Of a stretch of 36,294 nt of DNA, positions 33,183 to 36,294 are shown piece after piece. The notes below the pieces were generated by a model. It worked only from the letters and a program-made list of their open reading frames with translations. It did not search any database and had not been told where the DNA came from. Both the position numbers and the translations under genes were made by a program. Every line of letters begins with the position of its first letter. Position 1 is the first letter of the stretch. Source of the DNA: Hymenobacter terrestris (GTDB taxonomy: Bacteria; Bacteroidota; Bacteroidia; Cytophagales; Hymenobacteraceae); contig NZ_JABKAV010000035.1 in the NCBI RefSeq assembly GCF_013377905.1, forward strand, positions 1 to 36,294. The letters are read 5' to 3'.

Positions 33183-34091
33183 ATGGATAAGCTGACTATT
33201 GCCCTCGACTGGACCGTCAATCCCAACCACTCGGGCTTTATTGTGGCCCAGGAGCAGGGCTTGTATGAGGCGGCCGGACTGGTCCTTACAATTGGTACGC
33301 CCGACACAGACAACTATGCACTCACACCAGCCAAGAAGGTGGAGTTGGGGCAGGCCGATTTCGCACTCTGCCCGCTGGAAAGCATCATCAGCTACCGCAC
33401 CAAAGCTAAGCCGTTCGATGCGCTGGCCGTTGCGGCGCTGCTGACTGAGGACCTGAGCAGCATCGTGACGTTGCGCCGCGACGATATCCGTTCGCCCCAA
33501 GACCTTGCGGGCCGGACGTACGCCTCGTACCGAGCCCGCTACGAAGACCAAATTGTACGGCAGATGGTGCGCAACGACGGTGGTCTGGGCGAGTTGGTTA
33601 TCACCTACCCGCAAAAGCTCGATATCTGGAATACGCTGCTGACTGGCCAGGCCGATGCTACCTGGATTTTTGATAATTGGGAAGGCGTGGAAGCGGAGTT
33701 GCGCGGGGTACCTCTCACTAGCTTTCGCTTGGCCGACTACGGGATTCCTTATGGCTATTCGCCGGTTATTATGGCTTCAGAAAAGCGGCTGCGGGCGCGT
33801 ACCGATGCCTACCGGAAGTTCATGCAGGCCACCAAGCAAGGCTTCTTGTTTGCCCAAGCCAATCCCTCCGAAACCGCAGTGCTGCTAGAAAAATGGGTGC
33901 CACCAGCCGACCGCCGACCCGAGCTGCTACTGCAAAGCCAGCGCCATACCGGCCCCTATTACGGCACTGCAGCCACCTGGGGCAGAATGGATTCTGATAA
34001 AGTGCAGACCTATCTGACTTGGCTCTACGAGCAGCAGCTGGAGAGGCAGCAATTTTCTCCGGCCGAAATCACGTCCAACGAGTTGTTATAA
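33183..34091 (+). CDS. NMT1/THI5-like periplasmic-binding-fold protein without signal peptide
   Basis: 302 residues of the NMT1/THI5 (ThiY-like) substrate-binding fold. It starts MDKLTIALDWTVNPNHSGFIV, the common pyrimidine-precursor-binding N-terminus, then AQEQGLYEAAGLVL. It continues with QADFALCPLESIISYR, VTLRRDDIRSPQDLAGRTYASY and QADATWIFDNWEGVEAEL. There is no signal peptide or lipobox, so the product should be cytoplasmic and not an ABC-transporter receptor. The CCCFC cysteine motif of fungal Thi5 is absent. It is embedded in the trp operon, 6 bp after trpF and 69 bp before trpB, hence co-transcribed. A role in thiamine-pyrimidine or PLP chemistry, or sensing of a small aromatic, are all possible; none is proven. 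Confidence 0.82.
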   Translation: MDKLTIALDWTVNPNHSGFIVAQEQGLYEAAGLVLTIGTPDTDNYALTPAKKVELGQADFALCPLESIISYRTKAKPFDALAVAALLTEDLSSIVTLRRDDIRSPQDLAGRTYASYRARYEDQIVRQMVRNDGGLGELVITYPQKLDIWNTLLTGQADATWIFDNWEGVEAELRGVPLTSFRLADYGIPYGYSPVIMASEKRLRARTDAYRKFMQATKQGFLFAQANPSETAVLLEKWVPPADRRPELLLQSQRHTGPYYGTAATWGRMDSDKVQTYLTWLYEQQLERQQFSPAEITSNELL

Positions 34092-34160
34092 CTACCGGCC
34101 CTCCCAATCAAGCGCCGGCTTATCCTGGCCCGCATCTTTCATCGCATCATTGCTTCACTC

Positions 34161-35354
34161 ATGACTGTTCCAACCTACCAGCAACCTACCGAACGCGGCT
34201 ATTACGGCCAGTTCGGCGGCGCCTTCATCCCGGAAATGCTCTACCCCAACGTGGAAGAGCTGCGCCAGCAATACCTGTCCATTATGGCCGAGCCGGCGTT
34301 CCAGCAGGAGTACCAGCAGCTGCTGCGCGACTACGTGGGCCGGCCCACGCCGCTGTTCGAGGCCAAGCGGCTGTCGGCTAAGTACAACACCCGCGTGTTT
34401 CTCAAGCGCGAGGATTTGTGCCACACCGGGGCCCATAAAGTCAACAACACGGTAGGGCAGATTCTGCTGGCCCGGCGGTTGGGCAAAACCCGCATCATTG
34501 CCGAAACCGGCGCTGGCCAGCACGGCGTGGCCACGGCCACCGTGTGCGCCCTGATGGGCATGGAGTGCATCGTGTATATGGGCGAGGTGGACATGGAGCG
34601 GCAGAAGCCCAACGTGTACCGCATGCGCCTGCTGGGCGCCGAAGTGCGGCCCGCCAGTAGCGGCAGCAAAACGCTGAAGGATGCCACCAACGAGGCCATC
34701 CGCGACTGGATTTCAAACCCCGTTGATACCCACTACATTATCGGCTCGGTAGTCGGTCCGCACCCGTACCCCGATTTGGTGGCGCGCCTGCAGGCCGTTA
34801 TTAGTGAGGAGATGCGCAAGCAGTTGCTGGAAAAAACCGGCTCCGAGCTACCGCAATATGTGGTAGCCTGCGTGGGCGGTGGCTCCAACGCGGCCGGGGC
34901 GTTCTATCATTTCCTGGAAGATCCGGAAGTGAAGCTGGTGGCCGTGGAAGCGGCCGGACACGGTGTGTATTCGGGGCACTCGGCGGCTACCTCAGTGCTG
35001 GGCAAGCCGGGCATTATCCACGGCTCGCGCACACTGCTTATGCAGGATGAGGACGGCCAAATCACTGAGCCCTACTCTATCTCGGCGGGCCTCGACTACC
35101 CCGGTATCGGGCCGCTGCACGCGTTTTTGGCTGATGCCGGCCGGGCGCAGTTCATCAGCGTAACCGACGACGACGCGTTGAAAGCGGTAGTGGAATGCAG
35201 CCGCCTCGAAGGCATCATTCCGGCCCTCGAAACGGCCCACGCGCTGGCCGTACTCGACCGAATCGGTGCCGGCCCCGACGATGTGGTGGTCATTAACCTA
35301 TCGGGCCGCGGCGACAAAGACCTGGAAACATACATACAGCAGGACCTGATGTAA
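34161..35354 (+). CDS. trpB: Tryptophan synthase beta chain
   Basis: 397 residues, PLP enzyme condensing indole with serine. N-terminal [15 protein letters not shown] is typical of TrpB1. PLP lysine K93 is in HTGAHKVNN (88-96), catalytic E115 in AETGAGQHG, and the phosphate-binding GGGSNAAG at 239-246. IVINL-type residues near the end read [14 protein letters not shown]. It is the alpha-interacting type, matching trpA, which follows after a 48-bp gap containing a strong hairpin. Confidence 0.98.
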   Translation: MTVPTYQQPTERGYYGQFGGAFIPEMLYPNVEELRQQYLSIMAEPAFQQEYQQLLRDYVGRPTPLFEAKRLSAKYNTRVFLKREDLCHTGAHKVNNTVGQILLARRLGKTRIIAETGAGQHGVATATVCALMGMECIVYMGEVDMERQKPNVYRMRLLGAEVRPASSGSKTLKDATNEAIRDWISNPVDTHYIIGSVVGPHPYPDLVARLQAVISEEMRKQLLEKTGSELPQYVVACVGGGSNAAGAFYHFLEDPEVKLVAVEAAGHGVYSGHSAATSVLGKPGIIHGSRTLLMQDEDGQITEPYSISAGLDYPGIGPLHAFLADAGRAQFISVTDDDALKAVVECSRLEGIIPALETAHALAVLDRIGAGPDDVVVINLSGRGDKDLETYIQQDLM

Positions 35355-35358
35355 TATC

Positions 35359-35389
35359 CTGTTCTCCTGTGTTCCGCACAGGAGAACAG
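35359..35389 (+). promoter_or_regulatory. Intercistronic hairpin between trpB and trpA
   Basis: Perfect 13-bp stem (35359-35371 with 35377-35389: CTGTTCTCCTGTG / CACAGGAGAACAG), loop TTCCG. It starts 4 nt after the trpB stop and ends 13 nt before the trpA ATG. There is no T-run, so it is unlikely to be a terminator. It may be an RNA stability, processing or translation-tuning element. Confidence 0.65.
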
Positions 35390-35402
35390 ATTATCCCCAA
35401 TC

Positions 35403-36179
35403 ATGAACCGAATCCAGAACGCCTTCCAGCAGGATAAAAAGCTGCTCAACATCTACTTCACGGCCGGCTATCCGCAGCTTGAAAGTACCGTTCCCATTCT
35501 GCGGGCCCTCGCCAACGCCGGAGCCGATGTCATCGAAATCGGGGTGCCGTTTTCTGACCCTTTGGCCGACGGGCCGGTGATTCAGGCCAGCAGCAGCGTG
35601 GCGCTGCAGAACGGCATGAACATGCGGGTGCTTTTCGGACAGTTGAAAGACGTGCGTGAGCAGGTCCCCAACACGCCGATTCTACTCATGGGCTACCTCA
35701 ACCCGGTGATGCAGTTCGGGGTAGAAAATTTCTGCCGCGAGGCCGCCGCCGCTGGTGTCGATGGCGTGATTCTGCCTGATTTGCCGCTTGACGATTACGT
35801 GGCCGAGTACCAGGACATCTTCCGCCGCCACAACCTGCGGCCGGTGTTCCTCATCACGCCCCAAACTGCCCCCGAGCGCATCCGCCGCATCGATGACCTG
35901 ACCGATTCGTTCCTCTACCTCGTATCGGGGCCCGGTACCACGGGCGGGGCTAATACCCAGGCTGAAGGCGTGCAGGAAGCTTATTTCCAGCGGATTTCTG
36001 ACATGAACCTGCGCAACCCGCGCCTCGTGGGCTTCGGCATTTCAGATAAGCATTCCTTTGATGCAGCCTGCCAACACGCCGAGGGCGCCATCATTGGCTC
36101 GGCCCTGATTAAGGCACTGGAGGGCACGGATGATGCCCCGGCCGCGGCGGCGGCTTTCGTTTCTTCAATTATCAAGTAA
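35403..36179 (+). CDS. trpA: Tryptophan synthase alpha chain
   Basis: 258-residue TIM barrel that cleaves indole-3-glycerol phosphate to indole and glyceraldehyde-3-phosphate. Catalytic E45 (IEIGVPFSDP) and D56 (LADGPVIQ) correspond to Glu49 and Asp60 of the Salmonella enzyme. YFTAGYPQ at the start, LMGYLNPV, VDGVILPDLPL, FLITPQT, VSGPGTTGG and GFGISDK are the remaining barrel motifs. Last gene of the operon in this window. Confidence 0.98.
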   Translation: MNRIQNAFQQDKKLLNIYFTAGYPQLESTVPILRALANAGADVIEIGVPFSDPLADGPVIQASSSVALQNGMNMRVLFGQLKDVREQVPNTPILLMGYLNPVMQFGVENFCREAAAAGVDGVILPDLPLDDYVAEYQDIFRRHNLRPVFLITPQTAPERIRRIDDLTDSFLYLVSGPGTTGGANTQAEGVQEAYFQRISDMNLRNPRLVGFGISDKHSFDAACQHAEGAIIGSALIKALEGTDDAPAAAAAFVSSIIK

Positions 36180-36201
36180 CTCAGGTTGCGCAGCACGACG
36201 T

Positions 36202-36283
36202 AGGGGCGGGGCTTGTCCCCGCCCGCCGCTGAAACGATGCGTTGCAGGGGTTTCCGCCGTTCGATAGTATTGTTCAACGGCGG
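36202..36283. repeat. GC-rich palindromic intergenic elements after trpA
   Basis: GGGCGGGG / CCCCGCCC (36204-36211 with 36217-36224, loop CTTGT) and CCGCCGTT / AACGGCGG (36254-36261 with 36276-36283). The first belongs to a common type of GTAGGGGCGGGGC intergenic repeat. It could act as the operon end, but there is no T-tract. The window ends shortly after. Confidence 0.4.
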
Positions 36284-36294
36284 GGGGGGTGAAA

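Noticed and set aside
1..36294. tRNA genes, prophage or insertion sequences
   Set aside because: No cloverleaf, transposase, integrase or phage structural gene was seen in any gap or frame.

Overview
The window looks like chromosomal DNA of a Bacteroidota bacterium of the Hymenobacter type (Cytophagales). The evidence is a SusC/SusD/SusE cluster, type IX secretion (T9SS) sorting domains on secreted enzymes, lipoproteins with Bacteroidota-style lipoboxes, TTG-N19-TAnnTTTG promoters, few Shine-Dalgarno sites, GC-rich codon use, and a fused alpha/beta dehydrogenase E1. No phage, IS element, CRISPR array or tRNA was seen. The genus is inferred from style and was not tested by a search.

Layout. 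1-2.4 kb: 3' part of a fused thiamine-diphosphate E1 gene cut by the window edge. 2.4-5.7 kb: a small lipoprotein, a LuxE-type acyl-protein synthetase, and a membrane glycosyltransferase-like gene broken by an internal deletion plus frameshift. 5.8-7.5 kb: a response regulator with a sigma-54-type AAA+ domain but no DNA-binding domain, then the RNase P RNA gene (rnpB) with its own promoter and terminator. 7.9-14 kb: a secreted S8 protease, an M1 metallopeptidase in an operon with an unknown lipoprotein, a DUF2027-Smr protein and a DUF2279 protein. 14.2-28.1 kb: a glycan-utilisation region with a GH13 amylase carrying a T9SS tail, a BadF-type sugar kinase, an unknown T9SS cargo protein, a susE-susD-susC operon and a T9SS esterase with a glycogen-binding-like N-terminus. 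28.1-36.2 kb: a complete tryptophan operon, trpL-E-G-D-C-F-(THI5-like)-B-A.

The best regulatory find is the trp leader. A near-perfect Bacteroidota promoter is followed by a 25-codon open frame with three consecutive Trp codons. Downstream are a GC-rich terminator with seven Ts and a plausible competing antiterminator. This is classical ribosome-mediated attenuation, and it coexists with the LLES feedback motif in TrpE. The operon also carries an unusual cytoplasmic NMT1/THI5-like gene between trpF and trpB.

At a finer scale there are short dispersed repeats. A REP-like family (AGCTGTTAGCTGACAG and inverses) sits at or over the stop codons of three genes, including trpD inside the trp operon. 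A second element (CATCTGCAACAYCTGTG) lies 4-5 nt before the start codons of two unrelated genes. Several gene starts were moved to internal codons that give clean signal peptides or family N-termini.
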